Positions 9,089 through 17,304 of a stretch of DNA of 64,000 bases are shown here, in pieces (the first letter of the stretch is position 1; each line of letters begins with the position of its first letter). Under the pieces are notes generated by a model. It worked only from the letters and a program-made list of their open reading frames with translations. It had not been told where the DNA came from and did not search any database. The DNA is from Streptomyces poriferorum (GTDB lineage: Bacteria > Actinomycetota > Actinomycetes > Streptomycetales > Streptomycetaceae). The stretch covers positions 1,164-65,163 of the forward strand of contig NZ_JAELVH010000027.1 in the NCBI RefSeq assembly GCF_019399235.1, read 5' to 3'. The translations under genes were made by a program, and so were the position numbers.

Positions 9089-9688
9089 GTGTTCCGTAGC
9101 CGCTCCAAGGAAGAGAAGGCCCCCACCGACAAGGTGACGGCGGACCTCTCCAAGACGTCCCGCGACCCGCAGGCTCCCAAGGGTCGCCCCACCCCCAAGC
9201 GAAGCGACTCCCAGTCGCAGCGCCGTCGTGCCTCCAGTGGTGCGCCGCTCGACCGCAAGGAGGCCATGAAGCGCCAGCGCGAAGCGCGGCGCGTCGACAT
9301 GGCCAAGCAGCGCGAGGCGCTCGCCAGTGGCGACGAGCGCTATCTGCCGGCCCGTGACAAGGGCCCGGTGCGCCGCTTCGTCCGCGACTTCGTGGACTCG
9401 CGGTTCTGCATCGCGGAGTTCTTCCTGCCGCTCGCCGTGGTCATCCTGATTCTCAGCGTGATCCAGGTGCAGGGCATCCAGAACATCTCGCTGCTGCTCT
9501 GGCTCGGCGTGATCGTGCTGATCGTCGTCGACTCGATCGGGCTCACGTTCCGTCTGCGCAAGCAGCTGAACGAGCGCTTCCCCGATACGCCCAAGCGCGG
9601 CGCGGTGGCCTACGGGCTGATGCGTACGCTCCAGATGCGTCGGCTCCGGCTGCCGAAGCCGCAGGTCAAGCGCGGAGAGCGGCCCTGA
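9089..9688 (+). CDS. DUF3043 family membrane protein
   Basis: 199 aa from the GTG at 9089, chosen because the family starts with FRSRSKEEKAP; the frame is open further upstream but that part is not protein-like. A long basic hydrophilic N-terminus (about 1-100) is followed by two adjacent membrane helices (about 108-150) and a short basic C-terminus. The function of DUF3043 is unknown. It is divergent from pspA with 284 bases between them and is followed directly by a methyltransferase gene with which it may be co-transcribed. Confidence 0.85.
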   Translation: MFRSRSKEEKAPTDKVTADLSKTSRDPQAPKGRPTPKRSDSQSQRRRASSGAPLDRKEAMKRQREARRVDMAKQREALASGDERYLPARDKGPVRRFVRDFVDSRFCIAEFFLPLAVVILILSVIQVQGIQNISLLLWLGVIVLIVVDSIGLTFRLRKQLNERFPDTPKRGAVAYGLMRTLQMRRLRLPKPQVKRGERP

Positions 9689-10530
9689 GTACGGATCTCT
9701 CCGGTTCGGCCGGCGGCGTGTCCGCGGGCCGGCCGGGTGATGCGGTCTCCGGGTTCTCCGGGGCTTCGCCGGCGTGGCTGAAGGGGCTCGGCGGACTGCG
9801 CAACACCGTGCGCCAGGAGCTGGTCGCCCGACAGCTGGACGAACAGATCGCGGCACGCTTCCCCGTCGGGCAGCGGCTGCGGATCCTCGACGTGGGCATG
9901 GGCCAGGGCACTCAGGCCCTGCGCCTCGCCCGGGCCGGCCACACCGTCACGGGCCTCGAATCCGATGCGGACATGCTGCGGGTCGCCCGTGAGGCGCTCA
10001 GCGGCGAACCGGCGGGTATCCGTGAGCGGGTCCGGCTCATCGAGGGGAACGGCCAGGACACCGGGGTCCACTTCCTGCCCGGGAGCTTCGACGTGGTGCT
10101 CTGCCACGGCGTGCTGATGTATGTCCAGGAACCGGACGCCATGGTGGCCGGTCTGGCCAGGATGCTGGCGCCGGGCGGCCTGCTGTCACTCCTCGTGCGG
10201 AACGCCGACGCGCTGGCGATGCGGCCCGGGACCGCCGGGGACTGGGACGCGGCCCTGGCCGCGTTCGACTCGGACCGGTACACCAACCGCCTCGGGCTCT
10301 CCGTGCGCGCGGACCGGCTCGACGCCCTCACTGCCACGCTCGCCGGGATCGCGGCGCCGCTGCGCGCCTGGTACGGGGTGCGGGTCTTCACGGACAACGT
10401 GGGCAACGACGTGGAGCTGCCGTCGGCGGCGGAGCTGGAGCGGGTGCTCGCGGCGGAGGACCGGGCGGGACGGACGGATCCGTACCGCTCAGTGGCCGCG
10501 TTGCTCCACCTGTGCGGGGTGCGGGGCTGA
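9685..10530 (+). CDS. class I SAM-dependent methyltransferase
   Basis: About 281 aa if started at CTG 9685, or 270 aa from GTG 9718. The SAM-binding glycine motif ILDVGMGQGTQALRLA and the later FDVVLCHGVLMYVQEPD are clear. GGAGAG at 9674-9679 lies five bases before CTG 9685, which overlaps the previous stop (CTGA), while GTG 9718 has no ribosome binding site; I therefore favour the CTG start, with doubt. The substrate is unknown. It resembles the SmtA/CmoA-like small-molecule or tRNA methyltransferases only in general fold. Confidence 0.85.
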   Translation: MSTDLSGSAGGVSAGRPGDAVSGFSGASPAWLKGLGGLRNTVRQELVARQLDEQIAARFPVGQRLRILDVGMGQGTQALRLARAGHTVTGLESDADMLRVAREALSGEPAGIRERVRLIEGNGQDTGVHFLPGSFDVVLCHGVLMYVQEPDAMVAGLARMLAPGGLLSLLVRNADALAMRPGTAGDWDAALAAFDSDRYTNRLGLSVRADRLDALTATLAGIAAPLRAWYGVRVFTDNVGNDVELPSAAELERVLAAEDRAGRTDPYRSVAALLHLCGVRG

Positions 10531-10620
10531 ATCCGCCCGGCGGGAGACCTCCTCGGCCGGGGCTCCCCTGCCGGGTGAACCCAACAGGCCGCTAACCGGG
10601 TTAAAAGTAATAATCCGGAC

Positions 10621-11712
10621 ATGGATGCCTTTCACTCCCGCAGCGGTGTGCGCCGACTGCTGCTGCCCCTGTCCGCAGGTGTCTGTGCGATCGCGCTGGT
10701 GAGCGGTTGCTCCGACTCGAATTCCAACGCCTCGAACGCCGCTGCGACGAAGTCCGGATCGGCCCAGCAGGGCTCGGCCTCGAAGGCCACCGGCGATCTG
10801 CAGGGCGCGTACCAGACCGTCATCAACAACGTGCTTCCGTCCGTGGTGCAGATCGACGCCTCCGACAGTCTGGGCTCGGGCATCGTCTACGACACCAAGG
10901 GCCACATCGTCACCAACGCCCATGTCGTCGGTGACGAGAAGACCTTCAAGGTCACCGTGGCGAACGGCGAGAAGGTGATGAGCGCCTCACTGGTGGCCGC
11001 CTACCCCGAACAGGACCTGGCCGTCATCAAGCTGAACGATGTCCCGGACGGGCTGAAGCCCGCGAAGTTCGGCGACTCGGAGAAGGTCGCTGTCGGCCAG
11101 ATCGTGCTGGCCATGGGCTCACCGCTCGGGCTGTCCAGCAGCGTCACCCAGGGCATCGTCTCCGCCCTCGGCCGGACCGTGAGCGAGAGCCGCGCGGGCG
11201 GCGGCACGGGCGCGACCATCGCGAACATGGTGCAGACCTCGGCGGCGATCAACCCGGGCAACAGCGGGGGCGCGCTGGTGAACCTGAACAGCGAGGTCAT
11301 CGGCATCCCGACGCTGGCGGCGACGGACCCCCAGATGGGTGACAGCGCGGCGCCCGGCATCGGCTTCGCGATCCCCGCCTCGATGGTGAAGACGGTCGCC
11401 GGCCAGATCATCAAGAGCGGCAAGGTCACCGACTCCGGCCGGGCCGCCCTGAACATCACCGGCCGCACGGTCGTCGACGACAGCTACAAGCCGGTGGGCG
11501 TCGCGATCGTCAGTGTGGCCGGGGGCGGCGCGGCGCAGAAGGCGGGGCTGCGGGCCGGCGACATCATCACCAAGGTCGGCGACGCATCCGTCACCACGAT
11601 CACGTCCCTGTCGGAGGCCCTGGCCTCGGACGAGCCGGGCGAGAAGGTCACCGTGACGTATCTGCGCAGCGATGCGGAGAAGACGGCCGAGGTCACGCTC
11701 GGCGAGATCTGA
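10621..11712 (+). CDS. HtrA/DegP-like trypsin-fold serine protease, lipoprotein
   Basis: 363 aa. A signal sequence ends in the lipobox LVSGC with acylated C30, followed by a Ser/Asn/Ala-rich linker. The protease domain has H101 in TNAHVVG, D132 in YPEQDLAVIKL and S215 in NPGNSGGAL. A PDZ domain (about 270-360) contains GGAAQKAGLRAGDIITKVGD. It should act on the outer face of the membrane in protein quality control. The 3' end overlaps a convergent reading frame by 229 bases (see 11484-11984). No hairpin terminator is seen. Confidence 0.93.
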   Translation: MDAFHSRSGVRRLLLPLSAGVCAIALVSGCSDSNSNASNAAATKSGSAQQGSASKATGDLQGAYQTVINNVLPSVVQIDASDSLGSGIVYDTKGHIVTNAHVVGDEKTFKVTVANGEKVMSASLVAAYPEQDLAVIKLNDVPDGLKPAKFGDSEKVAVGQIVLAMGSPLGLSSSVTQGIVSALGRTVSESRAGGGTGATIANMVQTSAAINPGNSGGALVNLNSEVIGIPTLAATDPQMGDSAAPGIGFAIPASMVKTVAGQIIKSGKVTDSGRAALNITGRTVVDDSYKPVGVAIVSVAGGGAAQKAGLRAGDIITKVGDASVTTITSLSEALASDEPGEKVTVTYLRSDAEKTAEVTLGEI

Positions 11713-11984
11713 GACGACGGAGCCACAGGCGGTTCGTCCACCACGGCCCAGTCCACCGCGTGGGCCCTCTCGGGCTCGCTCTGTTCGGCCTGGAGGCTCA
11801 TCGGGCCGTAGATCTTCGTCGTGTCGTCGAAGAGCGTCACCTGGGCCGCCCCGCCGTCGAGGAGTTCCTTCCAGTACTCACCGATCCAGGACTCCGCGTC
11901 GCCCTGGGTCGTGAATTCCTCCGGCTGCAGGGCCGGCTCCGTCTCCGTACCGTCGGACTTCTCGAACCGCCACGTCCACGCCAT
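11484..11984 (-). CDS. small conserved protein with a readthrough-like C-terminal extension
   Basis: 166 aa in the open frame. The first 65 or so residues (MAWTWRFEKSDGTE ... WIGEYWKELLDGG ... IYGPMSL) look like a compact conserved actinobacterial protein of unknown function, normally short. No stop follows. The frame runs on for about 76 residues antisense through the 3' end of the protease gene, with low-complexity Ser/Thr/Ala/Pro composition. ATG 11984 has an excellent AGGAGG five bases upstream. Either the normal stop was lost or the extension is a peculiarity of this strain. An alternative start at 12002 adds six residues but is less well placed. Confidence 0.7.
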   Translation of the reverse strand: MAWTWRFEKSDGTETEPALQPEEFTTQGDAESWIGEYWKELLDGGAAQVTLFDDTTKIYGPMSLQAEQSEPERAHAVDWAVVDEPPVAPSSQISPSVTSAVFSASLRRYVTVTFSPGSSEARASDRDVIVVTDASPTLVMMSPARSPAFCAAPPPATLTIATPTGL

Positions 11985-12111
11985 GTCCGCCTCCTGGGTC
12001 ACTTTGTTCCGTCCGCAGCCTAGTGCTTACGACCAGGGCGGGAAGGGGCCCGCGCATGGCAGGTCACCCCCACGTCGCGCACCGAGTGCGGGGACGCGGG
12101 AGGATCGGAGC

Positions 12112-13314
12112 GTGGATCTGACTCTGCTCGGCACCGGAGCCCCCGACGGGCTGCCGCGGCCCGACTGCCCCTGCGCCGCCTGTGCCACCGCCCGCGGGGC
12201 GCGGGCACGGGCCGCGACCGCCCTGCTGGTCGACGACGCCCTGCTGCTCGATCTGACCCCCGGCGCGGTGTTCGCCGCCGCCCGCGCGGGGCATTCGCTC
12301 ACGGGCGTACGACAGGTACTGCTCACCCATCCGCACGACGGGCCCGCCGTCGAACTGCCCGCCGGGCTGCCCTCGGCCGGCCGGGTCCCGGACGGGCGGG
12401 TGCTGACGCTGATCAGCGGACACCGGGTGCGGGCCGTCCCGATGGACGCGCCCGGCACGGGCTACGAGGTCACCTCGCCGGACGGCGAACGGCTTCTCTA
12501 CCTGCCGCCCGGCGCAGCACCGGCCGGTCTCGCCGACCGGATGGCGGAGCCGTACGACATGGTCGTCGCCGACGTCGTGGGACGGCCCGACGCAGTGGCC
12601 CGGCTGCGGGCGGTCGAGGCGATCGGGCCGGCCACCGAGGTGATCGCCGTCCATCTGGACCACGACGCGCCGCCGGGCCCCGAGCTCGACCGCCGGCTCT
12701 CCGCGGGCGGGGCCCGGGCCGTGCCGGACGGGACGACTCTGACGGTAGGCGGCTACCACGCCGAACCCGACGTCCCCCGGCGCACCCTGATCACCGGCGG
12801 CGCGCGGTCCGGGAAGTCGGTCGAGGCCGAGCGGCGGCTGGAGACCTACCCCGAGGTCGTGTACGTGGCGACCGGCGGCAGCCGGGAGGGCGACACGGAG
12901 TGGGCGGCCCGGATCGGACTGCACCGGGAGCGCAGACCGGCGGCCTGGCGCACCGAGGAGACCTGTGAGCTGGTGGAGCTGCTGGCCTCGGACGGGCCGC
13001 CACTGCTGATCGACTGCCTGGCGCTCTGGCTGACGGACGCGATGGACCGGGTGGACGCCTGGAACGACGCGGCGTGGGCAGGCGGTGGTCTGAGCACGCT
13101 GCGGAAGCGGACGGCCGAACTCGTCGCCGCGGTCCGCGGGACGCGGCGCACCGTCGTCGCGGTGACCAACGAGACCGGCTCGGGCGTGGTACCCGGGACC
13201 GCGGCGGGACGGCGTTTCCGGGACGAGCTGGGCCGGCTGAACGCCGCGGTCGCCGACGAGTGCGAGCAGGTACTGCTCGTGGTGGCCGGGCAGGCGTTGA
13301 CGCTGCGCGGCTGA
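12112..13314 (+). CDS. cobU: fusion of a metallo-beta-lactamase-like domain with adenosylcobinamide kinase/guanylyltransferase (CobU/CobP)
   Basis: 400 aa from GTG 12112, which has GGGAGGATCGGAG before it. Residues 1-215 resemble the MBL fold: LLGTGAPDGLPRPDCPCAAC at the N-terminus and LTHPHDGPA in place of the usual HxHxDH. Residues 223-400 are CobU, with the P-loop GGARSGKS (229-236), an IDCLALWLT motif and a VTNETGSGVVP motif. CobU phosphorylates adenosylcobinamide and transfers GMP to it. The role of the MBL part is unknown; the degenerate metal motif suggests it may not hydrolyse anything. cobT follows after one gene, so this is a late-cobalamin cluster. Confidence 0.9.
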   Translation: MDLTLLGTGAPDGLPRPDCPCAACATARGARARAATALLVDDALLLDLTPGAVFAAARAGHSLTGVRQVLLTHPHDGPAVELPAGLPSAGRVPDGRVLTLISGHRVRAVPMDAPGTGYEVTSPDGERLLYLPPGAAPAGLADRMAEPYDMVVADVVGRPDAVARLRAVEAIGPATEVIAVHLDHDAPPGPELDRRLSAGGARAVPDGTTLTVGGYHAEPDVPRRTLITGGARSGKSVEAERRLETYPEVVYVATGGSREGDTEWAARIGLHRERRPAAWRTEETCELVELLASDGPPLLIDCLALWLTDAMDRVDAWNDAAWAGGGLSTLRKRTAELVAAVRGTRRTVVAVTNETGSGVVPGTAAGRRFRDELGRLNAAVADECEQVLLVVAGQALTLRG

Positions 13315-13351
13315 AGGAGCCGCCACCGAACGGAAACAGGAGGAGCGGAAG

Positions 13352-14191
13352 ATGGCACGTGTACGGCCGATGCTGGACGGGGTTCCGGAAACCCTGTTGT
13401 GGACGCTGCACAACCGGGCGTTCGAGGCGGGCCGCCGCTATCCGGTGCTGGACGACCCGATGGCGCTCCAGCTGCTGGCGAACCTTGACTACCCGTTCGA
13501 GGAGCGGTTCGGGGTCCCGAACGCCTTCCACTCGCAGGCTCAGGCGCTGCGCTCGCGCTGCTTCGACCTGGCCGTGCAGGAGTATCTCGCGGACCGCCCG
13601 GAGGCCACCGTGGTCGCGCTCGGCGACGGCCTGGAGACCGGTTTCTGGCGGGTCGACAACGGCCGGCTGAACTGGCTGAGCGTGGAACTGCCGGAGGTCG
13701 CCACCCTGCGCCGCACCCTGCTGCCGCCCTCGGACCGGCTGCGGACGCTGTCCGGTTCGGCGACGGATCTCTCCTGGCTGGACGAGATCGAGGACCCGGA
13801 GGGACGGGGTGTGGTCGTCACGACGCAGGGTCTGCTCATGTACCTGCGGCCCGCCGAGGTACGCGGGATCCTGGCGGCCTGCGCCGCACGGCTGCCCGGC
13901 GGGATCCTCGTCCTGGACTCGATGGGCCGGTGGCTCGCGCGGGGCACGGTGGCCGGCACCTCGAAGGTGGGTGCCATGACGATTCCGCCGATGCGCTGGG
14001 CGATGGACCCCGGCGAGCGCGAAAAGCTGCGCGGCGCGCATCCGGGGATCACCGAGGTGCGGGCCCTGCGTCTGCCGCGCGGGCGGGGCGCGATGGGTGA
14101 GCTGATCCGGATCCAGAACCTGCTCCCCGGAGTGCGGACCCTGACGCCCGCGATCACCCAACTCCGGTTCGGGGACCGTACGCCGCACTGA
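13352..14191 (+). CDS. class I SAM-dependent methyltransferase of the leucine-carboxyl-methyltransferase (Ppm1/LCMT) family
   Basis: 279 aa. The N-terminal motif ARRYP-like AGRRYPVLDDPMA, the segment RCFDLAVQEYLADRPEATVVALGDGLETGFWR and the later TTQGLLMYL are typical of bacterial LCMT-like O-methyltransferases. It lies 37 bases after cobU and 87 before cobT, so it is probably co-transcribed. Its link to cobalamin is only positional; the substrate is unknown. AGGAGCGG precedes the ATG. Confidence 0.85.
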   Translation: MARVRPMLDGVPETLLWTLHNRAFEAGRRYPVLDDPMALQLLANLDYPFEERFGVPNAFHSQAQALRSRCFDLAVQEYLADRPEATVVALGDGLETGFWRVDNGRLNWLSVELPEVATLRRTLLPPSDRLRTLSGSATDLSWLDEIEDPEGRGVVVTTQGLLMYLRPAEVRGILAACAARLPGGILVLDSMGRWLARGTVAGTSKVGAMTIPPMRWAMDPGEREKLRGAHPGITEVRALRLPRGRGAMGELIRIQNLLPGVRTLTPAITQLRFGDRTPH

Positions 14192-14278
14192 GGAGGGCCG
14201 GAAATCGCGGCAGGTACTGTTCGGCGGGGAGCCGGCTCCCCGGCCCACACCACGTATCGACCCGCGAGGCAGACCCCC

Positions 14279-15403
14279 GTGAATCTGGACGACTTCTCCG
14301 ACCTGATCGAACGCCCCGACGGGGGTGTACGGCGCGATGCCGAGGAACGCCGGGAGCGGTTCATCGTGCCGCCGGGTGCCCTCGGCCGCCTCGACGAGCT
14401 GGGGGAATGGCTCTCGGCCGCCCAGCAGGCCGTACCGGTCAGAGCGATCGAGCAGGCCCGCGTGGTGCTGTTCGCCGGTGATCACGGGGTGGCGCAGCTG
14501 GACGTGTCCGGCCGCGTGGCCGGCACCGCGCACGAGCTGGTGCGCGCCACGCTGGACGGTGCGACGCCGCTGGCCGTGCTGGCCCGCCGGTTCTCCGTGC
14601 CGGTGCGGATCGTCGACGCCGGGCTGGACTGCGAACCCGGGCTGCTGCCGGAAGCGGTCGTCCGGACCCGGGTACGGCGTGGCAGCGGCCGGATCGACGT
14701 CGAGGACGCGATGACGGTCGAGGAGGCCGAGCAGGCGGTGCGCCTCGGCATGGCGATCGCCGACGAGGAGGCCGACTCGGGCACCGATCTGGTGGTGCTC
14801 GGCGATCTGAGCGTGGGCGGTACGACGGCCGCGGCCACGCTGATCGCGGCGCTGTGCGGCACCGATGCCTCCGTGGTCACCGGGCGCGGCGGTGCGGGCA
14901 TCGACGACCTGGCCTGGATGCGCAAGTGCGCGGCGGTCCGTGACGCGCTGCGCCGGGCCCGGCCGGTGCTGGGCGACCAGTTGGAACTGCTGGCCAAGGT
15001 GGGCGGCGCGGACCTGGCGGCGATGACCGGCTTCCTGTTGCAGTGCGCGGTGCGCCGGCTCCCGGTGATCCTGGACGGGGTGGTCTCCGCGGCGTGCGCG
15101 CTGGTCGGGCAGCGTGCCGCGTTCCGGGCGCCCGACTGGTGGCTGGCGGGGCAGTTGAGCGGTGAGCCGGCGCAGGCGAAGGCCCTGGACCGGATGGCGC
15201 TCAACCCGCTGCTGGACCACGGCGTCGTCGTCGGTGAGGGAAGCGGGGCGCTGCTCGCGCTCCCGTTCGTCCAGGCCGCGGCCGCGCTGGCGGCCGAGCT
15301 GCCCGAACGTACGCCGGCAGCCGACGAGGACGACGCGAAGGACGACGAGGAGACGTCCGGCGGCGAGACGGCCGACGAGGTGGCCTCCCCGGCCGGGGAG
15401 TGA
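14279..15403 (+). CDS. cobT: nicotinate-nucleotide-dimethylbenzimidazole phosphoribosyltransferase CobT
   Basis: 374 aa from GTG 14279. It makes alpha-ribazole phosphate, the lower-ligand precursor of cobalamin, from NaMN and dimethylbenzimidazole. Marks include the early GDHGVAQL, the central GDLSVGGTTAAAT and GRGGAGIDD, and the C-terminal NPLLDHGVVVGEGSGALLA with the probable catalytic glutamate. A hydrophilic acidic tail of about 30 residues (EDDAKDDEETSGGE) extends beyond the usual core and is probably disordered. It is the last gene of the cobU cluster, before a hairpin at 15426-15454. No cobalamin riboswitch was seen upstream. Confidence 0.95.
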   Translation: MNLDDFSDLIERPDGGVRRDAEERRERFIVPPGALGRLDELGEWLSAAQQAVPVRAIEQARVVLFAGDHGVAQLDVSGRVAGTAHELVRATLDGATPLAVLARRFSVPVRIVDAGLDCEPGLLPEAVVRTRVRRGSGRIDVEDAMTVEEAEQAVRLGMAIADEEADSGTDLVVLGDLSVGGTTAAATLIAALCGTDASVVTGRGGAGIDDLAWMRKCAAVRDALRRARPVLGDQLELLAKVGGADLAAMTGFLLQCAVRRLPVILDGVVSAACALVGQRAAFRAPDWWLAGQLSGEPAQAKALDRMALNPLLDHGVVVGEGSGALLALPFVQAAAALAAELPERTPAADEDDAKDDEETSGGETADEVASPAGE

Positions 15404-15425
15404 CGAGCGGCGGCTGACCGACGGG

Positions 15426-15454
15426 GCTGCGGCCGTCCGGACACCGGCCGCAGC
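15426..15454 (+). terminator. terminator after cobT
   Basis: Inverted repeat GCTGCGGCC (15426-15434) and GGCCGCAGC (15446-15454) with an 11-base loop. It closes the cobU-cobT unit before a new promoter. Confidence 0.6.
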
Positions 15455-15484
15455 GCGGCCCCTTTCATGAAACGCGATGCCCCA

Positions 15485-15490
15485 TATGAT
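15485..15490 (+). promoter_or_regulatory. -10 box of the mprF-like gene, likely leaderless
   Basis: TATGAT lies only eight bases before the ATG at 15499, and no ribosome binding site is present. Transcription would start at or beside the A of ATG, giving a leaderless mRNA. No convincing -35 box was found. Confidence 0.5.
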
Positions 15491-15498
15491 CGCTTTTC

Positions 15499-17304
15499 AT
15501 GGGAGAGGTCTACTTGGCCAGCGAGGAATCCGGCCGGACTGCCGTCCGGCCGCAGAGCACCGACCGGTCGCGGCGGGGCGCGGCCTTCGCCATCTGGTAT
15601 CTGCGCGTCGTGTCGTTCGTCAACTTCCTGAGCGCCGTCTGGGTCACCTTCGGCCAGGACCTCCGACGCCACAACACCGAGAACTACTTCACGCCCTATC
15701 TGCTCACGGCCGGCTTCTCCTCCGGAGTCGTCGCCCTGTTCCTCGCCGTCACGATGCGCCGGCGCAAACGGGCCGCGTGGATCGTCAACATGGTGCTGAG
15801 CGGCCTCACCCTGCTGCTCTTCGCGGCGGTGATCGGCTTCCCGGAGGTGCGGCGGTATCCGCAGAACTGGATCTCGCTCGCGCTGACCGCCGCCTTCGTC
15901 CTCGCGCTCGCCCTCGGCCGGCGGGAGTTCTACGCGAAGGGCGACCGGTCCAACCCGAAGCTGGCCGCGCTGGTGGCGGTCGGCGGGCTGCTGGTCACCT
16001 CGCTGATCGCCGCCGGTCTGGTCACGCTCACCAACACCGCGCACGACGAGCGTCTTTCGACGTTCCTGGACCGCTGGCGCTACGGCGCGCTGCGTCTGGT
16101 CTCCGTCGCCGCCGACGACTCCCGGTTCCCCGGCATCACCACGCCGGGCTGGGTGAACGTCGTCATCAACATCCTTTCCACACTGCTGCTCATCGCCGTC
16201 GTGTACGCGGCCTTCCGGGCCCGCCGCGCGGTCGACCCGATCACTCCCGAGGACGAGGCGGCGCTGCGCGCCCTGCTCGTCCGGCACGGCGAACGGGACT
16301 CCCTCGGCTACTTCGCGCTGCGCCGCGAGAAGAGCGTCGTCTGGTCACCGACCGGGAAGGCCGCCGTCGCCTACCGGGTGGTCGGCGGCGTCTCGCTGGC
16401 CTCCGGCGACCCGATCGGCGACCCGGAGGCCTGGCCAGGGGCGATCGGCCCCTGGCTGGCCGAGGCACGCGCGCACGGCTGGATCCCGGCGGCGATGGGG
16501 GTCAGCGAGGAGGGCGGCACGGTCTACGCCCGGCACGGCCTCGACGCCCTGGAGCTGGGCGACGAGGCGATCGTGGAGACCGCCGAGTTTACCCTGGAGG
16601 GGCGGGCGATGCGGACCGTCCGCCAGGCGTACAACCGGGTGAAGCGGGCCGGTTACGAGGTGACGGTGCGCCGCCACGCGGACATCTCCGAGGCCGAGAT
16701 GGCCGAACTGGTGCGCCGGGCCGACGACTGGCGCGACGGCGCGACCGAACGCGGCTTCTCCATGGCGCTGGGCCGGCTGGGCGACCCGGCCGACGGACAG
16801 TGCGTCATGCTCGAATGCCGTGACGCGACCCCCGTCGAGGGCGGCGGAGCCGGTGCGCTGCGCGCCGTACTCAGCTTCGTCCCCTGGGGTCCGCACGGCC
16901 TCTCGCTGGACCTGATGCGCCGTGACCGGAACGCCGAGAACGGCCTGATGGAGTTCATGGTCATCGAACTCCTGCAACGCGCCGAGAAGATCGGCGTCAC
17001 CCAGGTCTCGCTGAACTTCGCCATGTTCCGCTCCGTCTTCGAGCGCGGATCACGGCTCGGCGCCGGGCCGGTGCTCAGGCTGTGGCGTTCGCTGCTCAGC
17101 TTCTTCTCCCGGTGGTGGCAGATCGAGTCGCTCTACCGCGCCAACGCCAAGTACCGGCCGATCTGGGAACCGCGCTACCTGCTCTTCGAGAAGAGTGCGG
17201 ACCTGCCGCGCATCGGCATCGCCGCAGGGCGCGCCGAAGGCTTCCTGGAGGCGCCGGGACTGCCCAAGTGGCTGCACCGCTCGAAGCTCGGACCTCGCGC
17301 ATGA
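15499..17304 (+). CDS. MprF-like phosphatidylglycerol lysyltransferase family protein (DUF2156)
   Basis: 601 aa. Five or so N-terminal membrane helices (about residues 32-230) precede a large cytoplasmic domain with the duplicated GNAT fold of DUF2156. This contains RHGERDSLGYFALRREKSVVWS, VGGVSLASGDPIGDPE and LMEFMVIELLQRA. Members transfer an aminoacyl group from tRNA to phosphatidylglycerol and so reduce negative charge at the membrane. The amino acid cannot be told from sequence, and the short membrane part suggests it may lack the full flippase of MprF. The stop overlaps the ATG of the next gene (ATGA), so they are coupled. Confidence 0.88.
   Translation: MGEVYLASEESGRTAVRPQSTDRSRRGAAFAIWYLRVVSFVNFLSAVWVTFGQDLRRHNTENYFTPYLLTAGFSSGVVALFLAVTMRRRKRAAWIVNMVLSGLTLLLFAAVIGFPEVRRYPQNWISLALTAAFVLALALGRREFYAKGDRSNPKLAALVAVGGLLVTSLIAAGLVTLTNTAHDERLSTFLDRWRYGALRLVSVAADDSRFPGITTPGWVNVVINILSTLLLIAVVYAAFRARRAVDPITPEDEAALRALLVRHGERDSLGYFALRREKSVVWSPTGKAAVAYRVVGGVSLASGDPIGDPEAWPGAIGPWLAEARAHGWIPAAMGVSEEGGTVYARHGLDALELGDEAIVETAEFTLEGRAMRTVRQAYNRVKRAGYEVTVRRHADISEAEMAELVRRADDWRDGATERGFSMALGRLGDPADGQCVMLECRDATPVEGGGAGALRAVLSFVPWGPHGLSLDLMRRDRNAENGLMEFMVIELLQRAEKIGVTQVSLNFAMFRSVFERGSRLGAGPVLRLWRSLLSFFSRWWQIESLYRANAKYRPIWEPRYLLFEKSADLPRIGIAAGRAEGFLEAPGLPKWLHRSKLGPRA

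Noticed and set aside
12003..12111. Cobalamin riboswitch before the cobU/cobT unit
   Set aside because: I looked for a B12-box-like core and the expected long structured leader; the gap is short and shows neither. The same holds before cobT and cobS.
12791..15220. An 809-codon minus-strand frame across the cob genes
   Set aside because: Antisense shadow of cobU, the LCMT-like gene and cobT. Composition is Arg/Pro/His-rich without motifs.
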